The notes: generated by a model not told the origin, from the letters alone. 64,000 nucleotides of DNA from Chitinophagales bacterium (GCA_041392475.1 JAWKLZ010000001.1:186001-250000), one strand, 5' to 3'; positions 27,401 to 35,487 are shown, counted from the stretch's first letter. Numbers and translations: made by a program.

Positions 27401-28245
27401 TCGAGTGTCACTTGTTCTTCTCCAATACAGTCTACTGACAGGTTATTGGGGTTAGAACAAATTTCTATAGCTGTAGAATGTACTTTTATATTATCTATGT
27501 AAATTTTCCCAGTTGGAGGACTTGTAGTAGTAATATTTTCTATATTATTTGAATATATGAATCTTAGGTATGCTATCCTTCCGCCATATTTACTCTCGAT
27601 TGGTAATTTTACAGAGCCTTCACTATCGCTAAAATCTCTAATTTGCATTAAACTAACTCCCCCTTCATTAGGGTTTAAAAGATAAAAATCAACTTTAAAT
27701 GATTCTTTTTCTGAGAAATTTTCAATTTTATAGTCAAATGATAATTCATTTGTTCCTAAGGCTAAATTGAATTCGTACGAATTTAGATTAAGAAATACCC
27801 CTTTCATATCTGAAGTAGCTTCAAAAGAAGCAATACAACTATTATTCAGTGTATTCGAATTACCTGTGATTATCGTCCATCCGTTCGGTACTGTCCATCC
27901 AGTTTCTGTGAAGTCACAATTTTGTTGATTGTCAAAGTTTTCTTCAAAAATAGGAACTCCTTGATATACTAAGTTATTTCCCAGTACTTTCTCCATTCCA
28001 AAATCGGCTTTTTCAAGGCGCTCCTGAACTCTACATATTTGACCATGTGTGAAGGAAAATTTTCTATTGGTATAATCCATAAAATTATTGGATATTTCCT
28101 CTGGCTCATTACAAAGAAGAATAGGCCAAGTAAAACCACCACTATTTGTTGCTGTTTGAGAAAGTGTTAAATACAATGTAGGGCAATTGGTTTTAGGTGG
28201 CGTATCATCCACAAAATCACTCTCTTGGCAGTTTTCATCGCTCAA
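24472..28245 (-). CDS. C-terminal portion of a T9SS M43 metalloprotease/beta-helix protein (after an in-frame TGA)
   Basis: The open frame of 1257 codons directly follows a TGA (28248-28246) in the same frame as the M43 peptidase N-terminus; the first codon after the stop is TTG. Residues 1-~85 complete the M43 domain (SDFVDDTPP, Met-turn NNFMDYTNRKFSFTHGQ). Then come a jelly-roll-like domain (~105-260), an FN3-like domain (~262-355), two Ig/PKD-like domains (~360-515), a right-handed beta-helix (~520-900) and a T9SS type-A sorting domain (~1175-1257, MLPNPAKNYVNIYL). It has no signal peptide or plausible start of its own, so it is best read as the rest of the upstream gene, expressed only by readthrough, or lost. 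Confidence 0.8.
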   Translation of the reverse strand: MSDENCQESDFVDDTPPKTNCPTLYLTLSQTATNSGGFTWPILLCNEPEEISNNFMDYTNRKFSFTHGQICRVQERLEKADFGMEKVLGNNLVYQGVPIFEENFDNQQNCDFTETGWTVPNGWTIITGNSNTLNNSCIASFEATSDMKGVFLNLNSYEFNLALGTNELSFDYKIENFSEKESFKVDFYLLNPNEGGVSLMQIRDFSDSEGSVKLPIESKYGGRIAYLRFIYSNNIENITTTSPPTGKIYIDNIKVHSTAIEICSNPNNLSVDCIGEEQVTLDWNIQSNADYDIRYKALSETSWTTIEDIDEPPFSLSGLSACENYEAQISTVCRDCEGNNIENTAFSNSISFQTAGSTCNISPANTTNLPTITATYLSGCSSYELDAGSGYDSYLWSNGQTAQVITVNEIGTYTVWVTNGDACRTSSEVTTEVHIPENQTPTIVSDRNDCVLGSVLLTLNNPNVLYDRWLWSTSLEDFGIGNSVSPISIAERGTYSLTVVINGGCSTIDEYKVTTANLGIQANPTPLQITGNELWDISEDDNVITVDGMVYIQSEGVLTIQDGAIVQFMGENSGIVVERGGELRANNVEFDVSACNGDDIWKGLEVEGNSTEAHPINYLSSGSAAHGFVYLRNGKIQNALVGIDNATNSGGIVDVNNVTFENNLVGIDFGATNYDNEESKIENCHFLNSAPFAGTLGQNGNYEHIVLQEMTLSPLIQRNKFETNTTELSGLAKGTAIQVNASAYVIGHINCADLGNEFINTFQGVAVVGVGAVQETVGILNNQFEGVYKGITLNGSMADVVQRNTFELPAPELANDDTYAIYAIASTGFDIAENTINRNVSGASDVEGIVIVESNQGGVNGGAIIANNINGHLEVGTQFEGNNERIILDCNTYTGYAIDWYIDWEATIGAQVGMCISSNKELALRNNWHGSNSTNFHIFNNSFNPVNLNLGGQFLPSIVNGITTPTLASCQFPVDNCEAIQSQTCDFILGHNGIIVARPINPIHLPVPISFPELHNGKSITDPLNGSPFPAIERLQQAFWQMMDEDCGQDCSIQLLIAQNEEWSKRILVATYLNKQDFTAANNVLATLPTHNTQSIQFYSIMDMLLNYPLDATTESNLTGLAANQNDRYIATLAESALTIYFGHRFTRNAHPISLNGGGNKRGTEILESKYMNAIQMNMLPNPAKNYVNIYLDRAIAKTPLSFSIYDASGVLVKSVTIDDSSTSFTVNTSELSSGVYFCRLYNDNFIYQHQKLVVLH

Positions 28246-29232
28246 TCAAGAAGGAAATGAATTATCAGGACACCTTAATACAGGGCTTTCCTCTCCATTG
28301 CACTGATTTTTGCCTGTATAACTTGAAAGACACACCGTTTCTCCCTCTTTATAATAGGAACATTCTAAACATTCCGCATCTGTGCCATCACAAACATATC
28401 CATACTGCCATGTATGCTTTAAACCTAACACATGTCCCATTTCATGCAGTCCCAATTGTGCGCTTAAATTCCCTCTATGAGCAATATTGGAAGGAGTGCT
28501 AAACATGAAGGCAGCATTATTCGAAGATCCCTTACCTCCATTTGTACTCCCATTTCCCAAAATATAAATTTCATACTCTCCCACTTTATCTAAACTATTC
28601 CCTAAATTGTCTAATCCAAATACCATCTGATAGATAGGACTATCCTTGTTTATAATTTTATTAAAGTAAGCTTGATTAGCTACATACCGTGCTTCTGTTA
28701 GGTGAAACCTGAAATTTGTTTTTTCACCAATAGGAATAGTTACCTCAGGGTTATAAACTAATTCTCCTGACCCTACACCCCCATTAATATCATTAGTTGT
28801 AAAGATGCGTTCTCCAATAAATTGGGGGTCTATTCTAAACATCCAACCATCGCAGATATTAGGAGCAGCATTATTTTCTAAAAGTCGATTCATTTCACCA
28901 ATCAAATCTCGTGCATAATCGCTTCCAGAATAATCAGATGGGAGATTATTATCATTAAATGGATTACCTGTAGAATTAAAATTTCCACCACCATTTCCAT
29001 CCTGTACAAAAACTACATTTACCCTAACATACCTCATACAATCATCAGAAAAAGTACAGTTGGTTTTTGTACTTATAAAACCATCATCTGGAACATTTGT
29101 TGAACCACAAGCAAAATCATAAGTAAAGGGCTGAGCATTTAGAGAAAGCGTCCAACTAATACAGGTCGAAAAACAAAAAAACAGAAAAATTTTCTTCAAA
29201 CATATAAGAGGGGGGGGGTAATGCATAAACAC
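28246..29232 (-). CDS. N-terminal part of M43 (pappalysin-type) zinc metalloprotease, ended by in-frame TGA
   Basis: 328 residues. A signal peptide lies at ~12-33 (KKIFLFFCFSTC..LNA|Q). The zinc motif HEMGHVLGLKH (263-273) matches HExxHxxGxxH, with Glu264 as general base. Pre-catalytic segments (FRFHLTEARY, FGLDNLGNSLDKVGEYEIYI) fit family M43 (ulilysin/pappalysin). The frame stops at TGA 28248-28246 before the Met-turn, which continues in the same frame at once, so the full gene would be 24472-29232 (1586 codons). A C9 tract (29218-29210) lies between the two possible ATGs (29232, 29226) and the signal peptide. As it stands, the product would lack the Met-turn and sorting domain and would be inactive and unanchored. 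Confidence 0.8.
   Translation of the reverse strand: MFMHYPPPLICLKKIFLFFCFSTCISWTLSLNAQPFTYDFACGSTNVPDDGFISTKTNCTFSDDCMRYVRVNVVFVQDGNGGGNFNSTGNPFNDNNLPSDYSGSDYARDLIGEMNRLLENNAAPNICDGWMFRIDPQFIGERIFTTNDINGGVGSGELVYNPEVTIPIGEKTNFRFHLTEARYVANQAYFNKIINKDSPIYQMVFGLDNLGNSLDKVGEYEIYILGNGSTNGGKGSSNNAAFMFSTPSNIAHRGNLSAQLGLHEMGHVLGLKHTWQYGYVCDGTDAECLECSYYKEGETVCLSSYTGKNQCNGEESPVLRCPDNSFPS
29210..29218 (-). repeat. C9 homopolymer tract inside the 5' coding region of the M43 gene
   Basis: Nine consecutive C on the coding strand (G9 on plus) encode Pro6-Pro8 just after the start codons and before the signal peptide. A change of one base would put the ATGs out of frame with the rest of the gene. Confidence 0.8.
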
Positions 29233-29457
29233 CTCTCAAAAAAGAAAATACACCAAAACGTTTCATAAAAAACAACATTTAAAGGATTAAGGAAAAGCGT
29301 TTTTTTCAATGGGCTTAGTGGGAAAGAAGCAAAACCAACCCTTTTGAGCATACATCAAGAAATCTGTATAGTGGGTTTAAAAATAGTCAGTTGCTTATGA
29401 ATTTCTAAGTTAAACCATAAAATTGAATTTTCCAAATCTTTTTGGGAGTCATTATCA

Positions 29458-29865
29458 TCAAGCAGGAAACTCCACAAAATTCCTCGGCGTTTCATACAGT
29501 CGTACCGCCAAATCTAAATTTTTAGGCAATCGTGCACGTATTCGATTCCAAATTACCACCACAATATTTTCGGCAGTCGGATTGAGGTTTTTGAAGTCTT
29601 CGGTGTCGAGGTTGAGGTTTTTGTGGTCAAAACGGTCTTCGACTTCCTCTTTGATGATGTCCTTCAATATTTTCATGTCAATGACATAACCTGTTTCGGG
29701 GTCAATCTCACCGATTACTTTTACCTGCAATTCGTAGTTGTGTCCGTGGTAATTGGGGTTGTTGCACAAGCCAAAAACAGCTTTGTTTTTTTCTTCACTC
29801 CAATTTGGGTTGTGCAAACGGTGAGCAGCATTGAAGTGAGCTTTTCTAAAAACCGAAACTTTCAT
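29458..29865 (-). CDS. queD: 6-carboxytetrahydropterin synthase / PTPS family
   Basis: 135 residues from the ATG at 29865 (an ATG at 29877 adds four residues). QueD converts dihydroneopterin triphosphate to 6-carboxytetrahydropterin for queuosine synthesis; close relatives are pyruvoyl-tetrahydropterin synthases. The zinc ligands are seen as FNAAHRL and HGHNYELQV, the catalytic Cys in GLCNNPNYHG, and further conserved FDHKNLN and LYETPRNFVEF segments. The longer frame upstream overlaps the divergent holB start and is not used. No other queuosine gene is in the window, so the QueD versus PTPS subtype is tentative. Confidence 0.9.
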   Translation of the reverse strand: MKVSVFRKAHFNAAHRLHNPNWSEEKNKAVFGLCNNPNYHGHNYELQVKVIGEIDPETGYVIDMKILKDIIKEEVEDRFDHKNLNLDTEDFKNLNPTAENIVVVIWNRIRARLPKNLDLAVRLYETPRNFVEFPA

Positions 29866-29947
29866 ATCTTTATCCATCCTTTTTTTTAATCCATTACTTA
29901 ACAGCAAAAGAAAAGGATGGTTTAGAAAACGATTTAAAACAGCGAAT

Positions 29948-31072
29948 TTGCAATTCAAAGATGTCATAGGGCAACAATCTATCAAAAATTACTTGCTCAA
30001 TAGCGCACAAAGCGATCAGGTAAGTCATGCACAATTGTTTTTGGGAAACGAAGGCAGCGGTAATTTGGCTTTGGCAATAGCCTATGCTCAGTACCTTCAA
30101 TGCCGAAATCGAGGCGAACAGGATGCTTGTGGAACTTGCCGCAGTTGTGTCAAAGCCAATAAGTTGATGCACCCCGACATTCATTTTTCCTATCCGACTG
30201 TGGGCAGCAAGGCGAAAAGTACCGATTTTTTGACTGAATGGCGGACAGCAGTACAGGAACATCCCTACATGAATGTCTATCAATGGCTACAAGACATCAA
30301 AGCCGAAAACAAACAGGGGAACATTACGAGGGAAGAATGTGAAGCCATTATCCGAAAATTGAGCTTGCGGGCTTATGAATCCACCTACAAAGTGTTGATT
30401 ATGTGGATGCCCGAATATTTAGGGAAAGAAGGCAATCGTTTGTTGAAGCTCATTGAAGAACCGCCCGCCAATACAGTTTTTCTATTGGTGGCTGAAAATG
30501 CGAATTTGATATTGAACACGATTTTGTCGAGAACACAGCAGTTGCGTGTTTATCGGCTATCCGATGCTGAAATTAGCGAAGCTTTGGTGAATCGGCATGG
30601 CGTAACGGCAAATGCTGCACGTCAAGTGGCGATATTGGCAGAGGGAGATTACAACAAGGCATTGGAGTTGTTGTCGAATAGTGATAATGACAATCAGCAA
30701 CTTCTTATTAAATGGCTGGGAGCATGTTTATCCAATCAGTCGGGGATTTTATTGGAATGGGTGGAAGAAATTGCTAAATTGGGGCGTGAAAATCAGAAAA
30801 ATTTTATTAAATATGCTTTGTATTTCTTAAGGCAAAGTCTTTTACTTCAAATGGAGCATTCAAAAACAATTTCTTTGGACAATGAGGAACTGCAATTTGC
30901 TCGTCAATTGATGGAAAAAATGACTTTGGAAAACTTTGAAGCAATTATACAACTTTTGGACAATGCTTCGTATCATATCGAACGAAATGCCAACCCCAAA
31001 ATATTGTTTTTGCATGTATCCATACAAGTGATGGATTCTTATCGAGTACTCATGAATGAATCAATACAATGA
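29948..31072 (+). CDS. holB: DNA polymerase III delta' subunit (clamp loader)
   Basis: 374 residues, with a probable TTG start at 29948 (MQFKDVIGQQSIKNYLLN matches family N-termini and no in-frame ATG lies nearby). It is an AAA+ clamp-loader subunit. The zinc-binding loop is present as CRNRGEQDACGTCRSC (C-X8-C-X2-C-X2-C). The P-loop equivalent, GNEGSGN, lacks the Lys, as expected for delta', which does not hydrolyse ATP. The sensor-1 region AENANLILNTILSRTQQLR is also typical. It is divergent from queD; a hairpin terminator follows, then ricT-gldH, an order seen in other Bacteroidota. Confidence 0.92.
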   Translation: MQFKDVIGQQSIKNYLLNSAQSDQVSHAQLFLGNEGSGNLALAIAYAQYLQCRNRGEQDACGTCRSCVKANKLMHPDIHFSYPTVGSKAKSTDFLTEWRTAVQEHPYMNVYQWLQDIKAENKQGNITREECEAIIRKLSLRAYESTYKVLIMWMPEYLGKEGNRLLKLIEEPPANTVFLLVAENANLILNTILSRTQQLRVYRLSDAEISEALVNRHGVTANAARQVAILAEGDYNKALELLSNSDNDNQQLLIKWLGACLSNQSGILLEWVEEIAKLGRENQKNFIKYALYFLRQSLLLQMEHSKTISLDNEELQFARQLMEKMTLENFEAIIQLLDNASYHIERNANPKILFLHVSIQVMDSYRVLMNESIQ

Positions 31073-31106
31073 TTTTCCCGTAAGGGATTTATATATACTA
31101 TTCCTC

Positions 31107-31153
31107 ACACATCCAGAGGAGATAATTGTTAAAAGTTGGATGTGTTTTTTTTC
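31107..31153 (+). terminator. Intrinsic terminator after holB
   Basis: ACACATCCA (31107-31115) pairs with TGGATGTGT (31137-31145), followed by a run of T. The 21-base loop is long, but the stem and T-run are clear. Confidence 0.7.
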
Positions 31154-31268
31154 AAAGAAAGATATCGAATGATTGATAAAGTACGATAGATAAAAGGATT
31201 GTAATAATAAACATATTGTGTATGTTTATTCTTTTTCAATATTCGACTCTATATAAATAGGTAAAAGT

Positions 31269-32711
31269 ATGGGATGCAGTTCTTGTAGTTCTGGGTCGAA
31301 AAAAGGTGGTAAACCCGCAGGCTGTGCTAGTAATGGCGATTGTAGTACAGGCGGTTGCAATCGATTGAACGTATATGATTGGTTGGTAGATTTGCCATAC
31401 AGCGCACAGCAAAATCCATTCAAGATAGTAGAAATAAGCTTTAAGAATGGAAGCCGAAAAAGTTTTTATAGCAATGAAAACAATGTTGATTGCCATACAG
31501 GAGATACAGTTGTAGTGGAAGCTGCAACCGGCGGATTTGATATCGGCAATATTAGTTTGAGTGGAGAATTGGTGCGTTTGCAGATGAAAAAACGCAATGT
31601 ACCTATTGATTCCGAATTACCTCGTATTGTGCGTTTGGCGACTATGCGTGATTTGGATCGTTTTGAAGAAGCAAAGGAAAAGGAATACGAAACAATGTTG
31701 ATGGCACGGGTGATTTCTCGTAAGCTTGATTTACAAATGAAAATTGGAGACGTTGAGTATCAGGGAGATGGCAGGAAAGCTACGTTTTACTATACTGCCG
31801 ATGATCGCATTGATTTTCGAGAACTTATCAAGTCACTTGCCAAAGAGTTTAGAGTGAAAATCGAAATGCGTCAAATTGGTTCTCGTCAAGAAGCAAGTCG
31901 CATTGGTGGAATTGGCTCATGTGGTAGAGAATTGTGTTGTTCTACTTGGCTCACCAAATTCAAGTCGGTTTCTACGACTGCTGCTCGGTATCAGAATCTT
32001 GCTATCAATCAATCGAAATTATCTGGACAGTGCGGACGGCTCAAATGTTGCCTAAACTACGAGTTGAATATGTACATGGATGCATTGAAGGATTTTCCTA
32101 AAAATGCAGATTTTATCGAAACAAAAGAAGGCAAGGCAAGGTTATTGAAGACAGATATTTTCAAACGTTTGATGTGGTATTCGCTCCTCGAAACTAGGGC
32201 TGTTCATACACTGAGTGTCGATCGGGTGAATGAAATCTTGGAAATGAATTCTAATGGAGAAATTCCCGAAACCTTTGTTTCTTCAACGTTTATAAAGGCT
32301 TATGCGGCTAAAATTGGATTTGAAGACGGTGTAGGAGAAATTGAATTGGATTCTTTGGACCCCATCGAAAAAAATAAACGAAGGAGGAATCGAAAACGTC
32401 GCTCAGGAAGTGCCAGAAGTTCTTCTCCAAATGCGAAACCGAACAATCCCAATACGTCAAATAACCAGAGAAAAGGAGCGAAACCGAATCCTCCTTCTGA
32501 TAAAAGTAAACCAAGCAATCCATCAGATAATACTCAGCCAAAAAGAGTAAAACCGAAAAAAACTTCTTTAAAAAGAAATCCTACTACTCCTAAAGATGCT
32601 ACAAAAAAACCTTTGGATACAGATAAGTCTGAAGATAACAAGGGTGGGAATGTACGAAGACGCAATTCTCGAAATCGAAAAAATGATGGACCAAGAAAAA
32701 AAGATGATTAA
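31269..32711 (+). CDS. ricT: RicT/PSP1-domain protein
   Basis: 480 residues. The Cys-rich N-terminus (Cys3, 6, 19, 25, 30 in CSSC...CNRLN) precedes a PSP1 domain (~45-300) with the two double-Cys motifs GSCGRELCCST and GQCGRLKCCLN that mark RicT (YaaT) proteins. In Bacillus, RicT is part of an Fe-S-binding complex affecting RNase Y and development; in Bacteroidota the role is less clear. The C-terminal ~110 residues are a low-complexity, basic, Asn/Pro/Ser/Lys-rich tail, probably disordered and nucleic-acid-binding. Its TAA is immediately followed by the gldH ATG. Confidence 0.9.
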   Translation: MGCSSCSSGSKKGGKPAGCASNGDCSTGGCNRLNVYDWLVDLPYSAQQNPFKIVEISFKNGSRKSFYSNENNVDCHTGDTVVVEAATGGFDIGNISLSGELVRLQMKKRNVPIDSELPRIVRLATMRDLDRFEEAKEKEYETMLMARVISRKLDLQMKIGDVEYQGDGRKATFYYTADDRIDFRELIKSLAKEFRVKIEMRQIGSRQEASRIGGIGSCGRELCCSTWLTKFKSVSTTAARYQNLAINQSKLSGQCGRLKCCLNYELNMYMDALKDFPKNADFIETKEGKARLLKTDIFKRLMWYSLLETRAVHTLSVDRVNEILEMNSNGEIPETFVSSTFIKAYAAKIGFEDGVGEIELDSLDPIEKNKRRRNRKRRSGSARSSSPNAKPNNPNTSNNQRKGAKPNPPSDKSKPSNPSDNTQPKRVKPKKTSLKRNPTTPKDATKKPLDTDKSEDNKGGNVRRRNSRNRKNDGPRKKDD

Positions 32712-33203
32712 ATGATCGTGAAACAAGTAACATACATTTTCAAGTATATAGGAATTTTTGTGTTTGCTATTGTTTTGGTGGCTTGCGATGAAAGCCGTAT
32801 TTATGAACAAAATACAGAAATTCCTAATCGTAGCTGGGATTATGACACTGTGATACCTTACGAAGTAACTGTCGTAGATACAAGTATTCGCTACAATGTG
32901 TATGTGAATTTACGACATACCAATCAGTATGCAAATAGTAACCTTTGGCTCATGCTTTATACGACTTTTCCTTCAGGAGAGAAGTCGGAAAGAAGAGTCG
33001 AATTACCTTTGGCTTCAAAAGAAGGAAAATGGTATGGCAATCATTCAGGTAGTATCATTAGCCATCAAATTTTGATTCAACCGAATGCTATCTTTCCCGA
33101 AAAAGGAGTGTATCGTTTTGACTTAGAGCAAAATATGCGCCGAAACCCATTAGAGGAAGTGTTGGATGTGGGGATTAGAGTAGAGAAGGCAATAAAAAAT
33201 TAG
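32712..33203 (+). CDS. gldH: Gliding motility lipoprotein GldH
   Basis: 163 residues. Lipoprotein signal with lipobox LVAC, acylated Cys25. The mature part (YEQNTEIPNRSWDYD, VNLRHTNQYANSNLWLML, HQILIQPNAIFPEKGVYRFDLEQNMR) matches GldH, a lipoprotein required for Bacteroidota gliding and for T9SS-dependent surface adhesin function. The start codon abuts the ricT stop codon with no gap, so translation is likely coupled. Its presence fits the several T9SS cargo genes in this window. Confidence 0.95.
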   Translation: MIVKQVTYIFKYIGIFVFAIVLVACDESRIYEQNTEIPNRSWDYDTVIPYEVTVVDTSIRYNVYVNLRHTNQYANSNLWLMLYTTFPSGEKSERRVELPLASKEGKWYGNHSGSIISHQILIQPNAIFPEKGVYRFDLEQNMRRNPLEEVLDVGIRVEKAIKN

Positions 33204-33311
33204 TTACTGTATTTTTTGGATTATTTTATCATATCCGTCAAGCTAAGGTTTTGTTGTTTCTCATACAGCTTTGAACAGGAAGTTTTAATAAAAAAGAAGC
33301 ACACTATACAC

Positions 33312-33416
33312 ATGAACTATAAGAAAGCTTCCTTTCTATTATTCGTTCTTGTTCAAGGCTTAATGGTTATGTTAATTACTGAACTTGATGGCTATGATTA
33401 TTTTATCAGATTCTGA
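33312..33416 (+). CDS. Possible 34-residue membrane peptide
   Basis: A short frame from the ATG at 33312 encodes MNYKKASFLLFVLVQGL followed by a hydrophobic stretch and an acidic end. A longer frame starts at 33216. It lies just before a strong terminator and after gldH. There is no family and no clear start signal; it may be spurious. Confidence 0.2.
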   Translation: MNYKKASFLLFVLVQGLMVMLITELDGYDYFIRF

Positions 33417-33426
33417 AAGAATTAGG

Positions 33427-33468
33427 AAAAGGTTGATTAATCAAAAAAATATTAATCAACCTTTTTTA
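33427..33468. terminator. Bidirectional terminator, 15-base perfect stem
   Basis: AAAAGGTTGATTAAT (33427-33441) pairs perfectly with ATTAATCAACCTTTT (33451-33465) over a 9-base A-rich loop, with T/A runs at both ends. It separates gldH from the convergent secreted protein. Confidence 0.92.
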
Positions 33469-33488
33469 CAAATATATACTTCGATGGA

Positions 33489-34040
33489 TTACTTGGCACC
33501 GAGTTGAATGGCAATAATACTGTCAAATACCTTTTTGTAGTCTTTTGCTTCGTTCAATACTTCAACTGCTTTTTGAATATCCTCTGTTTCAAAATTGTTA
33601 GGATTGCGTGTGCCATTGGGGTCAATAATGGTCACCAATTTGCTACTCAAAAAATAATATTGAACAGAAGGGGAACTTGCTTTCGTAGCATCTGTAATAT
33701 TGAAGTGCTTGACTACGTTTCCTGTATCGTCAAACAGAAAGTCTTTCCATCCCATACGTTCTGCTACTTTGGTACTAATCGAAATTTTCTTTAAAGCAAC
33801 TATTCCTGCTTTTGCTTCGAAGTAAAAGTAGATGTTTTCAGTGTAGTTCAAGATGCCTGTCCAAGTTTGTCCACCAGCGTTCAATCGTAGGGTATGTGAC
33901 TGCAATTCGTTTTCAGAAATGCCTTTGTCAATCATCTCGTTGTATTTATCAATGCTTTGCACTTGGGTTGGAGCTTGAGCAAAAATAGTTGTTGCCGCAA
34001 ATAGGTAGATGAACAAACCCAATAGAAATTTTTTAAACAT
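33489..34040 (-). CDS. Secreted protein of unknown function
   Basis: 183 residues. Signal peptide residues 1-~22 (..TTIFAQ). The mature protein has an alternating beta-strand pattern (HTLRLNAGGQTWTGIL, ENIYFYFEAKAGIVALKKI, VQYYFLSSKLVTII) followed by a helical, charged C-terminus (IQKAVEVLNEAKDYKKVFD). There is no lipobox and no sorting domain, so it is probably periplasmic. I do not recognise the family. It stands alone, convergent with gldH across a strong terminator. Confidence 0.75.
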   Translation of the reverse strand: MFKKFLLGLFIYLFAATTIFAQAPTQVQSIDKYNEMIDKGISENELQSHTLRLNAGGQTWTGILNYTENIYFYFEAKAGIVALKKISISTKVAERMGWKDFLFDDTGNVVKHFNITDATKASSPSVQYYFLSSKLVTIIDPNGTRNPNNFETEDIQKAVEVLNEAKDYKKVFDSIIAIQLGAK

Positions 34041-34197
34041 AACTCTCAGTTTATTATTTAATTATGAAACAATATAAATAGAAAAATAAATGTATTTTTT
34101 TATCCAATATTACAAAGATAAAGTCTTCAATTGTAAATTGTTCAATTTATCGTGTAATAAATAGCGATTGTCAAAATAAATGAAAAAAGATTAGCAC

Positions 34198-34578
34198 ATG
34201 AAATATAGGACTTTCTATAAAAATTATTTCGGTTTCGTACTGTTGCTTTTTTTGGTGGTGGGTTGCATGAACAAGAATTCAGCTTCAATTAATTCTGAAA
34301 AGGTAATCGATTCAGAGACAATGAAAAAAGTGTTGCTTGATATACATTTGGCTGAAGCATTTAGCCAAAGTATGAAATTAGATTCATCGGTAACTCACTT
34401 ATCAATTGAAGAATATTACCAGCAAATATTTGCCATACATGGAACGAATTTTGAAGATTTCAAAAAATCTTTCGATTACTATACCGACCTCCCTGATACA
34501 CTCCAATTGATGTATGAAGAAATACTCAATACGCTTTCCAAGATGGAATCTGCCTCGATGTTGGAAACGCACAAATAG
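34198..34578 (+). CDS. DUF4296 lipoprotein
   Basis: 126 residues. Lipoprotein signal with Cys23 (LVVGC). The mature part, MKKVLLDIHLAEAF (~42-55) and a helical repeat ending FKKSFDYYTDLPDTLQLMYEEIL, is typical of DUF4296, a small Bacteroidota lipoprotein family of unknown function. It is probably anchored in the outer or inner membrane facing the periplasm. Its TAG stop (34576-34578) abuts the stop of the convergent gene at 34579. Confidence 0.85.
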   Translation: MKYRTFYKNYFGFVLLLFLVVGCMNKNSASINSEKVIDSETMKKVLLDIHLAEAFSQSMKLDSSVTHLSIEEYYQQIFAIHGTNFEDFKKSFDYYTDLPDTLQLMYEEILNTLSKMESASMLETHK

Positions 34579-35430
34579 TTAGGGCATCAAAAAGTAGCGA
34601 GTCATGCCAATTTCGATACACTCAATCTCTTGTTTGAAGTTGAGGTATATATATATTTTCTTGGGTTTTTCTTTCACAAATAACTCAATTCGAGACCGAA
34701 CCGATGGAAATTCTGCCGAGCGAAATTCATAAGTTTTGGATTCCTTGATGCTAAATGTACCTTGAGGTGTGGTGCAGGTAAATTCTTCAAAATTCAAAGA
34801 TATGGGACTCTCCATCATGATTCGCTGTGAAATACTGCTGATTTCCAAATCTTTGATTACAGAAAATGGTTTGATTTCTTTGGCGACCAAATTGCCATAT
34901 GAGCGAACAAATATCTTTGATTTTGGAGTGAAAAAATTTTGTTCAGCAGCCAGTGTCTGGTCTTCTTTTTCGGCAAGAAAAAAGGTATGCTCCCCCAAAG
35001 TCTTAGAATAAAAGTAGAGGAGATTGATATAGTTTTCTTGGTCGATTACCACCTTAAATCGGGCTGTTTGACCCTCTTTGTTCATCAATTCATAGACATA
35101 TCCAACACGTTCTTTTTCTTTTTGAGTGATGTGGAAAGTACCTAAGTTTTCAACACCTCTAATGATAATCATCCCTGTCATGATAGAAACGGTGATATCA
35201 CCTGCGTCGATAGGAACAATTTCTTTCTGCCCCAGTTGGTATTTTGCAGGTACAAAATGCTGGTCGTCTAACTCATGAATCGTTTTGTATCGGTTTTCAG
35301 AGATAAAGCTATATCGAAGTTCTTTTGGTTCTTCCTCCCCGCTTTCTGCCACTACAGGTTGACAGAAAGCAGATTTACTTGAAAATACACATAGAAATAG
35401 CAATACAAGAAAAGTAAAATTTAACTTCAT
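34579..35430 (-). CDS. Secreted protein of unknown function
   Basis: 283 residues from the ATG at 35430. A longer frame reaches 35490, but a -7 box (35488-35495) overlaps its start, and the signal peptide (MKLNFTFLVLLFLCVF...AFC|Q) begins at 35430. The mature protein is beta-rich with long charged strands (RYKTIHELDDQHFVPAKYQLGQ, NYINLLYFYSKTLGEHTFFL). There is no lipobox or T9SS domain. I do not recognise the family; a periplasmic location is likely. Stop codons of this gene and the convergent DUF4296 gene are adjacent. Confidence 0.72.
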   Translation of the reverse strand: MKLNFTFLVLLFLCVFSSKSAFCQPVVAESGEEEPKELRYSFISENRYKTIHELDDQHFVPAKYQLGQKEIVPIDAGDITVSIMTGMIIIRGVENLGTFHITQKEKERVGYVYELMNKEGQTARFKVVIDQENYINLLYFYSKTLGEHTFFLAEKEDQTLAAEQNFFTPKSKIFVRSYGNLVAKEIKPFSVIKDLEISSISQRIMMESPISLNFEEFTCTTPQGTFSIKESKTYEFRSAEFPSVRSRIELFVKEKPKKIYIYLNFKQEIECIEIGMTRYFLMP

Positions 35431-35487
35431 TGGAATAAATAGATTTAGGCTTGATTGAAGGACATATCTATAGCCGATTAGACTATA

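Noticed and set aside
28246..28248. Selenocysteine or reassigned TGA
   Set aside because: TGA ends ordinary genes such as rfbC and lpdA in this window, no SECIS-like hairpin or selenium gene was recognised, and Cys/Sec is not expected at this point of M43 domains. A nonsense change, readthrough or sequencing error is more likely.
30612..30830. 72-codon plus-strand frame inside holB
   Set aside because: It overlaps holB in another frame, and holB is supported by its zinc-binding Cys and clamp-loader motifs.
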